56,585 nt of DNA, taken from positions 1 to 56,585 of the IMG/VR virus record IMGVR_UViG_3300044568_002602; one strand, 5' to 3'. The stretch comes from a virus. The position numbers and the translations under genes are program-made. Below, one piece after another: positions 33,182-42,249 of this stretch (the first letter of the stretch is position 1; every line of letters begins with the position of its first letter). A model generated the notes under the pieces. It saw nothing but the letters and a program-made list of their open reading frames with translations, did no database searches and had not been told where the DNA came from.

Positions 33182-34414
33182 ATGGAAAAAGAAAAAAAGA
33201 AAAAGTCCGTAGAAGTAGAAATTACCTCCGGTCGAGATGAACTGGCAGAAGCATTGGCCGAGTCCATCAACAAGAACAGTGACGGTAAAGTTGCTTTCTT
33301 TCTTGATGCCGAAGATGATCCTTCTCAAATAGTCGATTGGGTTTCTAGCGGAAATAGTTTGGTTGATTTGGCTATCGCCAATCGCCCAAACGCAGGTTTA
33401 CCTGTTGGTCGAATTACTGAACTAACTGGTCTTGAAGCATCCGGAAAAAGTTTGATGGGTGCTCATTTGCTTGCAGAAACACAACGCAAGGGGGGTATGG
33501 CAGTTTTCATTGATACAGAAACATCCGTTTCAACTGAATTCTTGACTGCGATTGGAGTTGATGTACCAAAAATGTTGTATATCAATGTTGATACTGTCGA
33601 AGATATTTTTGATAAAATCGAAGAAATCATCGGCTATGTTCGCAAGAGCAGCAAGAATCGTCTTGTTACAATTCTTGTTGACTCGGTTGCTGCTGCTTCC
33701 ACAAAAAAAGAAATGGCAAGCGATCACGGTGCTGATGGTTATGCCACTGGCAAAGCTATCGCAATCAGCAAAGCAATGAGAAAGATCACAGGGCTGATTG
33801 CCAAACAGCGTATTTGTTTGGCTTTCACCAATCAACTTCGCCAAAAGGTTGGCTTTGTTGGATTGGGCGATCCATACACAACCAGTGGTGGCAAGGCTCT
33901 TGCTTTCCACGCCTCGTTGCGTTTGCGTCTAAAGAGTATCGGTCAAATCAAAAACAACGACAAGCAAGCAATTGGTATCAAAACCAAATGCACGGTTATC
34001 AAAAATCGCATGGGACCACCAATGCGTTCTGTTGAGTTTGATATCTACTTTGACCGTGGCATTGACAACTATGGAAATTGGTTGGAAAAACTAATTGAAT
34101 GGGATGTTGTTACCAACGCCAAGAAAGTGAAAGTTGCGGGTGAGAAAAAAACCAAGAAGCAGTTGGAAGAAGAAAAAGAAGAAGACAAGAAAGCAAAGAA
34201 TCTTCAATTCATCATGGAGGTTGCTGGTAAAGACCCAGAAACCGTTGTGTTTGAAAAGAGAGACTTGCCAAAGTTGCTTGTTGATCGCCCCGAATGTAAA
34301 GAATACTTGTATTCTAAGATTTGCGAGCAATTCGTAATGAAATACAAGGCACCGAATAGTGAAATGGCAGATGACATTTCGTATGATTCGGAAGCAGAAG
34401 GAATGGAAGATTAA
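33182..34414 (+). CDS. uvsX: UvsX/RecA-type recombinase
   Basis: The 410-residue product has Walker A GLEASGKS (83-90), the Glu/Asp strand GGMAVFIDTETS, Walker B LVTILVDSVAA (Asp167), and RecA-type L1/L2 features (KRICLAFTNQLRQKVGF-like segment, then DPYTTSGGKALAFHASLRLRL). It catalyses homologous pairing for recombination-dependent replication and works with gp32. It is near T4 UvsX length (391) with an extra Lys/Glu-rich stretch (about 320-340). It is flanked by the gp32 terminator and a stem-loop. Confidence 0.92.
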   Translation: MEKEKKKKSVEVEITSGRDELAEALAESINKNSDGKVAFFLDAEDDPSQIVDWVSSGNSLVDLAIANRPNAGLPVGRITELTGLEASGKSLMGAHLLAETQRKGGMAVFIDTETSVSTEFLTAIGVDVPKMLYINVDTVEDIFDKIEEIIGYVRKSSKNRLVTILVDSVAAASTKKEMASDHGADGYATGKAIAISKAMRKITGLIAKQRICLAFTNQLRQKVGFVGLGDPYTTSGGKALAFHASLRLRLKSIGQIKNNDKQAIGIKTKCTVIKNRMGPPMRSVEFDIYFDRGIDNYGNWLEKLIEWDVVTNAKKVKVAGEKKTKKQLEEEKEEDKKAKNLQFIMEVAGKDPETVVFEKRDLPKLLVDRPECKEYLYSKICEQFVMKYKAPNSEMADDISYDSEAEGMED

Positions 34415-34424
34415 AGAAATTAAT

Positions 34425-34450
34425 CGTGTGGAGTGGAATACCTCCACACG
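34425..34450 (+). other. Stable RNA hairpin without U-run after uvsX
   Basis: CGTGTGGAG (34425-34433) pairs with CTCCACACG (34442-34450) around an 8-base loop. GTTCTC follows instead of a T run, so it is a weak terminator at best and may stabilise the uvsX 3' end or attenuate downstream genes. Confidence 0.6.
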
Positions 34451-34468
34451 GTTCTCAAATAAAATATT

Positions 34469-34705
34469 ATGGCAACAAAAAAAGAAAACAAGAAAAAAGT
34501 TCCTCTCGAAGAATTGAGTTATGAGAGTTTTGAAAAGATGACTGAAGAAGAAGTGTTTAAAACATATTCGGCTGACATTAAAGATTACGGGCGTTGGCTT
34601 TGGAGAGAACAAGATAAAGGTGGTCCCACATATTCTTTGCAGCAATGCATTGAACAAGCAAAGCGGGAATTGATGGAAGGCAACTGGGGTCCAGCATCCG
34701 AATAA
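34469..34705 (+). CDS. Small hypothetical protein (78 aa)
   Basis: It is a charged, helical protein with a basic N-terminus (MATKKENKKK) and an aromatic patch (DYGRWLWREQDKGGPTYSLQ). No family is recognised. It lies between recombinase and nuclease genes, 4 bases ahead of the next gene, with a typical ATTATGG start and no Shine-Dalgarno. Confidence 0.55.
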   Translation: MATKKENKKKVPLEELSYESFEKMTEEEVFKTYSADIKDYGRWLWREQDKGGPTYSLQQCIEQAKRELMEGNWGPASE

Positions 34706-34709
34706 TATT

Positions 34710-35066
34710 ATGGCTACAAGAAATAAATATATTACATCAAATTTTACACCATCTGAACCGGAAGAATTTCAGAAATGGTGCAAAGAAAATAAGATTGAAA
34801 TTCATAAAACTGGATATGGAGATAATGTATATTTGACTACAAATAAATGCAGTCTTAGATATGATGAGCAACTTGTTCGTTTTACAAAACATGACAATGT
34901 AGCACTTCGCACTGTTATGCTTTGTGAAATACGATTCAAAGGAAATGAACTGATGGGATCAACATTTTGTAAAGTAGATGACAGTGGTATAAAAGAAGTT
35001 GGTGGATTGTCATATCTACACAATATGCAAAGATTCTTCGACGCTATAATGGAACAAACAAAGTAA
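34710..35066 (+). CDS. Hypothetical protein in the replication cluster (118 aa)
   Basis: It mixes beta strands and helices (EFQKWCKENKIEIHKTGYGD, NVYLTTNKCSLRYDE, VMLCEIRFKGN) and ends in YLHNMQRFFDAIMEQ. No motif identifies it. Its stop codon directly abuts the ATG of the exonuclease gene, so the two are probably translationally coupled. Confidence 0.55.
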   Translation: MATRNKYITSNFTPSEPEEFQKWCKENKIEIHKTGYGDNVYLTTNKCSLRYDEQLVRFTKHDNVALRTVMLCEIRFKGNELMGSTFCKVDDSGIKEVGGLSYLHNMQRFFDAIMEQTK

Positions 35067-36131
35067 ATGCAAGATCCAACAAAAAAGAAATTCGCATCAA
35101 TATTCTCTCAGATAAAATCTGAACATGCTTCATTGCCTGTAAACACAAAGAAAGAAAAAAATAGTGATATTCTTGTCGTCGATGGACTAAACCAGTTTAT
35201 CAGGGCGTGGGTGGCGGTCCCGACATTGAGTAGCAATGGTGAGCATGTTGGTGGCGTGTCTGGGTTTTTGAGTAGTTTGGGTTATGCTATCAAACTGTTG
35301 CGTCCAACCAGAGTCATTGTTGTATTTGACGGCAAAGGTGGCAGTGAACGTCGTAGAAAGTTATATCCACAATATAAAGATGGCAGAAAGGTTATGAAAC
35401 GACTTAATCGTGCATATGAGGATATGAGCGATGGCAACACTGAACAAAAATCAGTTGTAGAACAAATGGGCAAACTTGTATCATTTCTGCAAGAACTGCC
35501 TGTGAGCATTGTATCAATTGATTATATTGAAGCAGATGACACAATTGGATATATTGCCACACAGATGTATAAAGATAGTAGAATCACTATCATGAGTGCT
35601 GATAAAGATTTTCTACAACTGGTAAATGATCGTGTTCAAATCTGGAGTCCAATCAAGAAAAAGATTTATGGAGTACAGGATGTAATCAATGAATATGGTA
35701 TTCATCCCAGCAACTTTATTTATTATCGTATATTAGAAGGAGATTCTTCTGATAATATTGATGGTGTAAGCGGCATTGGACTAAAAACTGCCATCAAAAG
35801 ATTTCCTATGCTTGTTGAATCAACCGAAACTTCGGTAGAAAATATTCTGCTTCGAGCCAAAGATTGTATCAATGAGTCTAAAGTATATGCCACAGTTGTT
35901 GAAAATTCAGAAATTGTACAACGTAACTATACGCTGATGCAACTGAAAGAACCGAATTTTGCACCATCTTTGCAAATGAAGATTGACGAATCGGTACAAC
36001 GCATATATGATTTCAACAAGTTTCGTTTCATTCAGAAACTAACCACATATGGTATGCATACAAGTATACCAAATTTTCACGTGTGGTTGCAAGAAGTGTT
36101 TTATCCTTTATCGGTGTTGGCCACTTCTTAA
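35067..36131 (+). CDS. rnh: RNase H / 5'-3' exonuclease (T4 Rnh, FEN family)
   Basis: The 354-residue protein has the FEN-type metal ligands: ILVVDGLNQF (Asp39), VIVVFDGKGGSERRRKLYPQ (Asp88 with the basic arch), IEADDTIGYIA and SADKDFLQLV. The helix-three-turn-helix DNA-binding element is EGDSSDNIDGVSGIGLKTA. In T4 this enzyme removes lagging-strand RNA primers, helped by gp32. The longer N-terminus (about 30 residues before the first catalytic Asp) is basic and unassigned. Confidence 0.87.
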   Translation: MQDPTKKKFASIFSQIKSEHASLPVNTKKEKNSDILVVDGLNQFIRAWVAVPTLSSNGEHVGGVSGFLSSLGYAIKLLRPTRVIVVFDGKGGSERRRKLYPQYKDGRKVMKRLNRAYEDMSDGNTEQKSVVEQMGKLVSFLQELPVSIVSIDYIEADDTIGYIATQMYKDSRITIMSADKDFLQLVNDRVQIWSPIKKKIYGVQDVINEYGIHPSNFIYYRILEGDSSDNIDGVSGIGLKTAIKRFPMLVESTETSVENILLRAKDCINESKVYATVVENSEIVQRNYTLMQLKEPNFAPSLQMKIDESVQRIYDFNKFRFIQKLTTYGMHTSIPNFHVWLQEVFYPLSVLATS

Positions 36132-36151
36132 TTTTACATTCTAATTAACAA

Positions 36152-36180
36152 TTGACTAAATAACAAATACGAAATATCGT
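36152..36180 (+). promoter_or_regulatory. Candidate sigma-70-like promoter for the helicase gene
   Basis: TTGACT (36152-36157), a 17-base spacer and TATCGT (36175-36180) lie upstream of the ATG at 36198. The -10 match is poor. Confidence 0.35.
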
Positions 36181-36197
36181 ATTAACAAATAACTATT

Positions 36198-37595
36198 ATG
36201 GCACCAGTAATCATCGACAATCTACATAAATTTGGCTTGGAATTCCAAGTAAAAATTGTAGCAAGTATTTTAACTGACAAAGTATTTCTTGAAAGAATAT
36301 GCGACATTATTGATGTGGATGCGTTTGAAAACGAAGCCCATCAATGGATTCTCAAAGAAATTATTCAATATCATATTCAATACAAAGACTTGCCAACACC
36401 GCAAGTATTCAAGGTTCGTATTGACACTATTGAAAATGATGCATTCAAATCTTCTGTGGTACAGCAACTAACACAAGTTTACACAAAAATCAGTGAAAAA
36501 GATTTGCAGTTTGTGCGTGAACAATTTCTTGAATTCTGTAAGAATCAAAAGTTGAAGAGTGCCATTATTGAATCAGTTGATCATCTAAAAACTGGTGAAT
36601 ATGATAAAATTAAGGGGTTAGTTGATAAGGCAATGAAGGCTGGTATGGAACGTAATCTTGGACACAACTACCATAAAGAAGTTGCAGGACGCATGAGTGA
36701 AATGTGCCGCAAGACTATATCAACGGGTTGGGAAGTCATTGACAGCCTCATGGATGGCGGTCTTGGGCCTGGTGAACTTGGCATCATTGTGGCTCCAGCG
36801 GGCATTGGTAAAAGTTGGCTGCTTTGCTCTCTCGGAGCCAGAGCAATGAAATCGGGAAAGAATATTGCTCATTTCACACTTGAACTGAATGAAAACTATG
36901 TTGGTCTTCGTTATGATTGTTGTTTTACAGGAATTGAGTTTCAAGAAATTAAACATCGTCAATCCGACGTTGAAGAAAAAATCAAAGACATCAAAGGAAA
37001 ACTTTTTGTAAAGTATTTTCCATTGAAGACAGTAAGTGCTCAATCATTGAAGTTTCATATTGAACGCATTCAAGCATTAGAAGGAATTCATATTGATGAA
37101 ATGGTGGTTGATTATGCCGACATTTTGCGACCGCTTGAAAAAGAAACCAACAGCAACAGTTATAGCGAGGCTGGTGGTATATATGAAGAACTGCGTCAGG
37201 CTGCTGGTGAACTACAGATTCCAGTATGGACTGCTTCACAAACCAATCGCGGTGGTGGTCAAGAAGATGTTGTTCAAGCGCATAACATTGCGGATTCATA
37301 TCGTAAAATCATGACTGCTGACTTTGTATTGAGTGTTGCTCGCAATACAACAGATAAAGCAAATAATACTGCTCGTTGCCATGTTATCAAAAATAGATTT
37401 GGACCAGATGGTATTACCTTGTATGCCAATATGAACACCAGCACTGGTCAAATTGATTTGTATGACGCCAAATCCAAAGAATCTATGGCAATCCAATCAA
37501 CAATGGAAGGTGATGATAATAGTGTAAAGAACATGTTGAAAAATAAATGGAACAGTGGTCGCCAAAAGCAAAATGGCGAAAACACCAATTTGTAA
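36198..37595 (+). CDS. Replicative DNA helicase (gp41/DnaB-like)
   Basis: The 465-residue protein has the DnaB-type RecA core. Walker A is APAGIGKS (199-206), and the H1a-like segment is NIAHFTLELNENY. Walker B is IDEMVVDYADIL, the motif H3 region is LQIPVWTASQTNRGG and the arginine-finger region is HVIKNRFGPDGITL. The N-terminal ~150 residues form the helical primase-interaction/hexamerisation domain (QFVREQFLEFCKNQKLKSAI). It unwinds the fork on the lagging strand. No primase gene is visible in this window. Confidence 0.9.
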   Translation: MAPVIIDNLHKFGLEFQVKIVASILTDKVFLERICDIIDVDAFENEAHQWILKEIIQYHIQYKDLPTPQVFKVRIDTIENDAFKSSVVQQLTQVYTKISEKDLQFVREQFLEFCKNQKLKSAIIESVDHLKTGEYDKIKGLVDKAMKAGMERNLGHNYHKEVAGRMSEMCRKTISTGWEVIDSLMDGGLGPGELGIIVAPAGIGKSWLLCSLGARAMKSGKNIAHFTLELNENYVGLRYDCCFTGIEFQEIKHRQSDVEEKIKDIKGKLFVKYFPLKTVSAQSLKFHIERIQALEGIHIDEMVVDYADILRPLEKETNSNSYSEAGGIYEELRQAAGELQIPVWTASQTNRGGGQEDVVQAHNIADSYRKIMTADFVLSVARNTTDKANNTARCHVIKNRFGPDGITLYANMNTSTGQIDLYDAKSKESMAIQSTMEGDDNSVKNMLKNKWNSGRQKQNGENTNL

Positions 37596-37681
37596 GAAAA
37601 TATTCTAAAATTTTTTTACAAATTTATTTTTTATAAAATGTATTTATTCACCACACAACACCCAAACAAAAACTAACCTTT

Positions 37682-38656
37682 ATGACTATTTTCGACGAAC
37701 AAATTGCACGCAAACCGAATCGCTATCCTTGGGCACAAGAATATATAGACGCAATGTGGGCAGGACATTGGACTCCAAACGAGTTCACATTTACATCTGA
37801 CTTGCAACAATACAAGACTGAGATGACTATACAAGAACAACTCATTACCAAGAATACATTGAGTGCTATTGGTCAAATTGAAATTTCTGTAAAGAAGTTT
37901 TGGACAAAGTTGGGTGATACACTTCCACATCCAGCATTATCTGATTTGGGTATTACTATGGGAAACATTGAAGTTATTCACAACAATGCATATGAAAAAC
38001 TATTGGATGTGCTACAATTGCAGGATATATTTGAAGAAAATCTAAAGTTGGATATTATTCAAGGCAGAATAAAGTATTTACGCAAGTATCTTGATAAGAA
38101 CTATGAAAATGATAAAAAACAATTTGTATACTCTCTTATTCTATTCACGTTGTATGTAGAGAACGTGTCATTATTTAGTCAGTTTTATATCATCAATTGG
38201 TTCAATCGTTACAAGGGTCTGCTCAAAGACACTGCACAACAAGTTGCATACACGGCCAAAGAAGAAACACTACATGGTCTTGCTGGCGTTAAGATCGTAA
38301 ATACAATTCGACAAGAAATGCCAGAATTATTTGACGCTGAATTGGAAGCACGCATTCTGCACGAAGCCAAAGAATCATACGACGCAGAATCCAAAATCAT
38401 TGATTGGATGATTGGTGACTATAAAGATTCAAGAATCAGTGCAGATATTCTCAAAGGATATGTACAAAAGCGATTAAATGATTCACTAGAAATGATTGGA
38501 TTCAAAAAGATTTTCAATGTGTCTCAAGAAATTATTGATTTGACTATGTGGATGGATGAAGATGTAATGGGCAATACTATGACTGATTTCTTTCACAAGC
38601 GTCCAGTAGAGTACTCAAAGAAAACACAGTCTATCACATTCGACGATCTATTTTAA
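37682..38656 (+). CDS. nrdB: Class I ribonucleotide reductase small subunit
   Basis: The 324-residue protein carries the radical-site set: Glu67 (IGQIEISVKKFW), Glu97 and His100 (NIEVIHNNAY), Tyr104 as the radical tyrosine, Glu160 (LYVENVSLF), and Glu195 and His198 (KEETLHG). The first ligand is Glu, not the Asp of E. coli, and the sequence style (HWTPNEFTFTSD, TLSAIGQIEISVKKFW) resembles Bacteroidota-like NrdB. The C-terminal peptide ITFDDLF should dock in NrdA. It lies 5 bases before nrdA, an order inverse to E. coli. Confidence 0.9.
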   Translation: MTIFDEQIARKPNRYPWAQEYIDAMWAGHWTPNEFTFTSDLQQYKTEMTIQEQLITKNTLSAIGQIEISVKKFWTKLGDTLPHPALSDLGITMGNIEVIHNNAYEKLLDVLQLQDIFEENLKLDIIQGRIKYLRKYLDKNYENDKKQFVYSLILFTLYVENVSLFSQFYIINWFNRYKGLLKDTAQQVAYTAKEETLHGLAGVKIVNTIRQEMPELFDAELEARILHEAKESYDAESKIIDWMIGDYKDSRISADILKGYVQKRLNDSLEMIGFKKIFNVSQEIIDLTMWMDEDVMGNTMTDFFHKRPVEYSKKTQSITFDDLF

Positions 38657-38661
38657 TATAT

Positions 38662-40311
38662 ATGAGCAAAGACATTTATTGGCTAAACAAAGACAGCGTA
38701 ACATTTCTTGAAAGAGGATATCTACCCAAGGGTCAAACACCCGAGGAACGAATTCATGAAATATCAAAGGCTGCTGAAAAAATTCTAAAGAAAAAAGGAT
38801 TTGCTGAAAAGTTTGAGTCTTATATGCACAAGGGATGGTATAGTTTATCATCCCCAGTGTGGGCAAATTTTGGCAATGGTCGAGGATTGTCTATTTCATG
38901 CAATGGTTCATATGTGTCAGACACAATGAATTCTATTCTAGAAAAGACTGCTGAAGTGGGTATGCTTACAAAGTATGGTGCCGGAACGTCTGGTTATTTT
39001 GGAGAACTGCGAGCCAGAGGCACACCAATCAGCGTCGGTGGGTCCAGTTCTGGTCCTGTTCATTTCATGGAAATGTTTGACAGCGTGACTAGAGTTGTTT
39101 CACAATCAAATGTTCGTAGAGGTTCATTTGCTGCATATTTGCCAATAGATCATCCGGATATCATGGAATTTCTTGGTATTCGTGAAGAAGGTCATGCTAT
39201 TCAAGATTTGAGTATTGGTGTTTGTGTCAACAACAAGTTCATGAAGAAGATGATTGATGGAGACAAAGACGCTCGCTCAATTTGGGCAAAAGTGCTCAAA
39301 AAGCGTTTTGAAAGTGGTTATCCATATATCTTTTTCAGCGACAATGTAAACAATAATGCCCCTCAAGTATACAAAGACAAAAAGATGAAGATATATGCCA
39401 GCAATCTTTGTAGCGAAATTTGCTTGAGTTCGTCAGCAGATGAAACATTTGTTTGCAATTTATCATCTATGAACTTGCTTCATTATGACGATTGGAAAAC
39501 AACTGACGCTGTTGAAACATTAACATACTTTCTTGATGCTGTGATGGAAGATTATATTCATGCAACTGAAAATATTCCGTTTCTCAAGGCTGCTCATAAC
39601 TTTGCTAAAAATCAAAGAGCACTTGGTATTGGAGTTCTTGGTTGGCATTCATATCTGCAAAGCAAAATGATTGCGTTTGAAAGTTTAGAAGCCAAACTGC
39701 TCAATACTCAAATTCATCGTGTTATTCGCGACAAGAGTATTGCTGCAAGCAAAGAAATGGCAGAAGAATATGGTGAACCAGCATTGCTGAAGGGTTATGG
39801 GTTGAGAAACGTCACCACAATGGCAATCGCACCAACCACAAGCAGTTCATTTATTCTTGGTCAAGTATCTCCTTCTGTTGAACCGCTAAACAGCAATTAT
39901 TATACAAAAGATTTGGCTAAAGGTAAGTTCACTTATCGCAATCCATATCTTGAAAATGTACTAGAAAAGCATAGCAAGAACACTCAAGAAGTATGGAAGA
40001 GTATTCTGCACAAGGGTGGTTCTGTACAACATCTTGAATTTTTGAGCGATCATGAAAAAGAAGTGTTCAAGACATTTGGTGAAATCAGTCAAAAGGAAAT
40101 TGTAATACAGGCTGCTGCTCGCCAAAAGTTTATTGATCAGGGGCAAAGTATAAACTTGCAGATACATCCCAAGACTTCGGTCAAAGAAGTCAATCAATTG
40201 ATTATATTTGCTTGGGAACAGGGTGTAAAGTGCCTATATTATCAACGTGGCACAAACCCAGCCCAAGAACTTGGACGAAGTATCCTTGATTGTAAGAGTT
40301 GTGAAGCTTAA
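38662..40311 (+). CDS. nrdA: Class I ribonucleotide reductase large subunit, lacking the ATP cone
   Basis: The 549-residue protein has Asn248, Cys250 and Glu252 (SNLCSEICL), the redox pair Cys80 (SISCNGSYV) and Cys265 (FVCNLSS), the radical-transfer tyrosines (KCLYYQRG) and the C-terminal thiol pair CKSC. It reduces ribonucleotides to deoxyribonucleotides with NrdB. It starts straight at the helical region before the barrel, so the ~90-residue N-terminal ATP-cone that gives overall activity control is missing. The enzyme should therefore escape dATP shut-off. It ends with a terminator. Confidence 0.9.
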   Translation: MSKDIYWLNKDSVTFLERGYLPKGQTPEERIHEISKAAEKILKKKGFAEKFESYMHKGWYSLSSPVWANFGNGRGLSISCNGSYVSDTMNSILEKTAEVGMLTKYGAGTSGYFGELRARGTPISVGGSSSGPVHFMEMFDSVTRVVSQSNVRRGSFAAYLPIDHPDIMEFLGIREEGHAIQDLSIGVCVNNKFMKKMIDGDKDARSIWAKVLKKRFESGYPYIFFSDNVNNNAPQVYKDKKMKIYASNLCSEICLSSSADETFVCNLSSMNLLHYDDWKTTDAVETLTYFLDAVMEDYIHATENIPFLKAAHNFAKNQRALGIGVLGWHSYLQSKMIAFESLEAKLLNTQIHRVIRDKSIAASKEMAEEYGEPALLKGYGLRNVTTMAIAPTTSSSFILGQVSPSVEPLNSNYYTKDLAKGKFTYRNPYLENVLEKHSKNTQEVWKSILHKGGSVQHLEFLSDHEKEVFKTFGEISQKEIVIQAAARQKFIDQGQSINLQIHPKTSVKEVNQLIIFAWEQGVKCLYYQRGTNPAQELGRSILDCKSCEA

Positions 40312-40330
40312 ATATTATAAAAACAACACA

Positions 40331-40357
40331 AACCGCCAATAACATGGCGGTTTTTTT
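40331..40357 (+). terminator. Rho-independent terminator after nrdA
   Basis: AACCGCCA (40331-40338) pairs with TGGCGGTT (40345-40352) around a 6-base loop and continues into seven T residues. Confidence 0.92.
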
Positions 40358-40368
40358 GTGGACTCAAC

Positions 40369-40376
40369 TATTTATA
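40369..40376 (+). promoter_or_regulatory. TATTTATA element before the next tagged gene
   Basis: ACTATTTATATACT follows the nrdA terminator and precedes the ATG at 40398 by 21 bases. Lying just behind a terminator, it has the best positional support of all copies for being a promoter. Confidence 0.5.
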
Positions 40377-40397
40377 TACTAAACGCATATATACACT

Positions 40398-41102
40398 ATG
40401 AACAACAGAGATCTTATCAAAAAAGCCATCAAAAAATTAGTATTACAAGAAATTGCCAACAATCAATTTGGTGTACAAGTACACGTAGATAATGCCGACA
40501 AAAAAGGTTCTGATGCCTTGGGCAAAGCAATGGGTAAAAATAATGCTGGCAACATCATTGGAACTGGCAAAACTGCTGGATGTGATGACAATCAAAAGGT
40601 TGAGTTGAGCAAGAACGCAGAAGACAACTATGATGTTGTATCAGTTACCAATGAGTCAGAACGCAAGATTGCTCGTGGTGTTTCACTTGAAGCTGCTATG
40701 GAACTTGTAAAGAAACATGCAGGTGATTCTGAAAAGACATATGTTCAAAAAGCATATGACAAAAGTCTAAAAGGATTTGGAAAGAAACCAGCCAAGGTTG
40801 ATGAGAAAAAAGAAAATGATACTATGGATGATGCTGATGAAGAATTGCAGATTGATATTGCAGATGACAATACTGAAAAAGCAGATGTTAAAGCAGACAA
40901 AGAAAATGGTCCAATCAACAAAGATGTATCTGCATCAATGGGTGGAGAAATGGTAGATAAGATTGAAAAGATTATTGATCGTATCTTAAAGAACAAAGCT
41001 GATGCGAAAACAGCTCACTTAAAAACGGACAAAGATATGGAAAGTTCAGACAAGCTTACCACAAAACTAAAAGACACTCCTGCTCTCAAAGAAAAGAAGT
41101 AA
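40398..41102 (+). CDS. Tagged acidic/helical protein (234 aa)
   Basis: The leader MNNRDLIKKAIKKLVLQEIA contains L-Q-E at residues 16-18. The body is highly charged (SLEAAMELVKKHAGDSEKTY, an Asp/Glu-rich stretch about residues 140-170, and EMVDKIEKIIDRILKNKADA) and lacks enzyme motifs. The composition resembles scaffold-core or internal head proteins. It is 6 bases ahead of the next gene. Confidence 0.6.
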   Translation: MNNRDLIKKAIKKLVLQEIANNQFGVQVHVDNADKKGSDALGKAMGKNNAGNIIGTGKTAGCDDNQKVELSKNAEDNYDVVSVTNESERKIARGVSLEAAMELVKKHAGDSEKTYVQKAYDKSLKGFGKKPAKVDEKKENDTMDDADEELQIDIADDNTEKADVKADKENGPINKDVSASMGGEMVDKIEKIIDRILKNKADAKTAHLKTDKDMESSDKLTTKLKDTPALKEKK

Positions 41103-41108
41103 TAATTT

Positions 41109-42248
41109 ATGAACAAACGTGAATTACAATACGAAAAAAATAAAATTCATGAAGGCATAGCTGATTCATTATTTAGTGAATTGACCAATTTTCAGAATTT
41201 ATCCGCGCTTGTTAAATCGGTTGCATACGGTATGCCCATAGCACTGTTGGTTGGATTTTTTCCACAAATACTAAACAGTTTTATAACAGATATGCCCCAA
41301 TTTTTTGCCGACAAAAAGTTTGCAAAAGAATTTCAAAAATATTGCACATCTCGTGCGGAAGAATTAAAAAAAACACCAGATATACAAAATGCTATTAGAA
41401 AAGGTAATACCAAAGAGCTAATTGCGGCAATAAAAAAGAACATGTCTTCTAAAGATGAGAAGATTCATAGAGAAGCACTGCATAGAGGTTTGGGAAAAAG
41501 ACAAAGTGATATTGATCCACTTAAATACACCGGTGAGCAAGATTCCGGTTATCGTGATGATATTATTGCTCAAAATCTGAAAGGAACCGAAGATCACGAG
41601 GGTGGAATATATCCAAAGCTGGCAAAAATATTAAAAAGTAAGAAAAAACCATCCACGTTGAATGCGAAAGAAAAGCCAGAAGAATTTCTAGCAGGATCTA
41701 TTCCGGCGATGGCAGAATCTAAAAACACAATGAAAAAATCAGAACTCAAAGCATTGATACAAGAAGTTGTAGAAGAAGTTTCTAAGATGGAAAATCCATG
41801 TTGGAAAGGCTATAAAGCATATGGCACAAAGAACAAGGGTGGTAAAGAAGTTCCAAATTGTGTGCCTGTAAATGAAGAAGAAGAAGTTGAAGAAATATAT
41901 GAATCAACCAAATGGGATATTATTCCAGAAGGCGATGAACATACATGTGAAGGTGATGAATTTTATGAAATGTATGGTGATATGAATGCTGATGCTACAT
42001 TAGAAGAAGCAGAATATCGTGGTCGCAAAGTAAAACTTGGCAAGCCAATGCGTGGCGATGTAAAAAAATTCAAAGTGTTTGTTAAGAACCCAAAGACAGG
42101 TAATGTAAAGAAAGTAAATTTTGGTGATCCAAACATGCGTATCAAAAAGAGCAATCCAAAGCGTAGAAAGAGTTTCAGAGCAAGACATCATTGCGAAAAT
42201 CCAGGTCCAAGAACAAAAGCAAGATATTGGTCGTGCAGAGCTTGGTAA
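41109..42248 (+). CDS. Multidomain structural-type protein with internal tag and basic C-terminal domain (379 aa)
   Basis: The N-terminal ~100 residues include a hydrophobic segment (SVAYGMPIALLVGFFPQIL) and a helical region. At residue 208 (base 41730) the leader recurs: MKKSELKALIQEVVEEV. Next come ENPCWKGYKAYGTKNKGGKE followed by VPNCVP, an acidic stretch, and a basic C-terminal domain (YRGRKVKLGKPMRGDVKKFK, FGDPNMRIKKSNPKRRKSFR, then HHCENPGPRTKARYWSCRAW). These last two modules recur in proteins of T4-like marine phages. The mix suggests a fusion of two head-associated proteins. A GIY-YIG gene follows directly. Confidence 0.6.
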   Translation: MNKRELQYEKNKIHEGIADSLFSELTNFQNLSALVKSVAYGMPIALLVGFFPQILNSFITDMPQFFADKKFAKEFQKYCTSRAEELKKTPDIQNAIRKGNTKELIAAIKKNMSSKDEKIHREALHRGLGKRQSDIDPLKYTGEQDSGYRDDIIAQNLKGTEDHEGGIYPKLAKILKSKKKPSTLNAKEKPEEFLAGSIPAMAESKNTMKKSELKALIQEVVEEVSKMENPCWKGYKAYGTKNKGGKEVPNCVPVNEEEEVEEIYESTKWDIIPEGDEHTCEGDEFYEMYGDMNADATLEEAEYRGRKVKLGKPMRGDVKKFKVFVKNPKTGNVKKVNFGDPNMRIKKSNPKRRKSFRARHHCENPGPRTKARYWSCRAW

Positions 42249-42249
42249 T

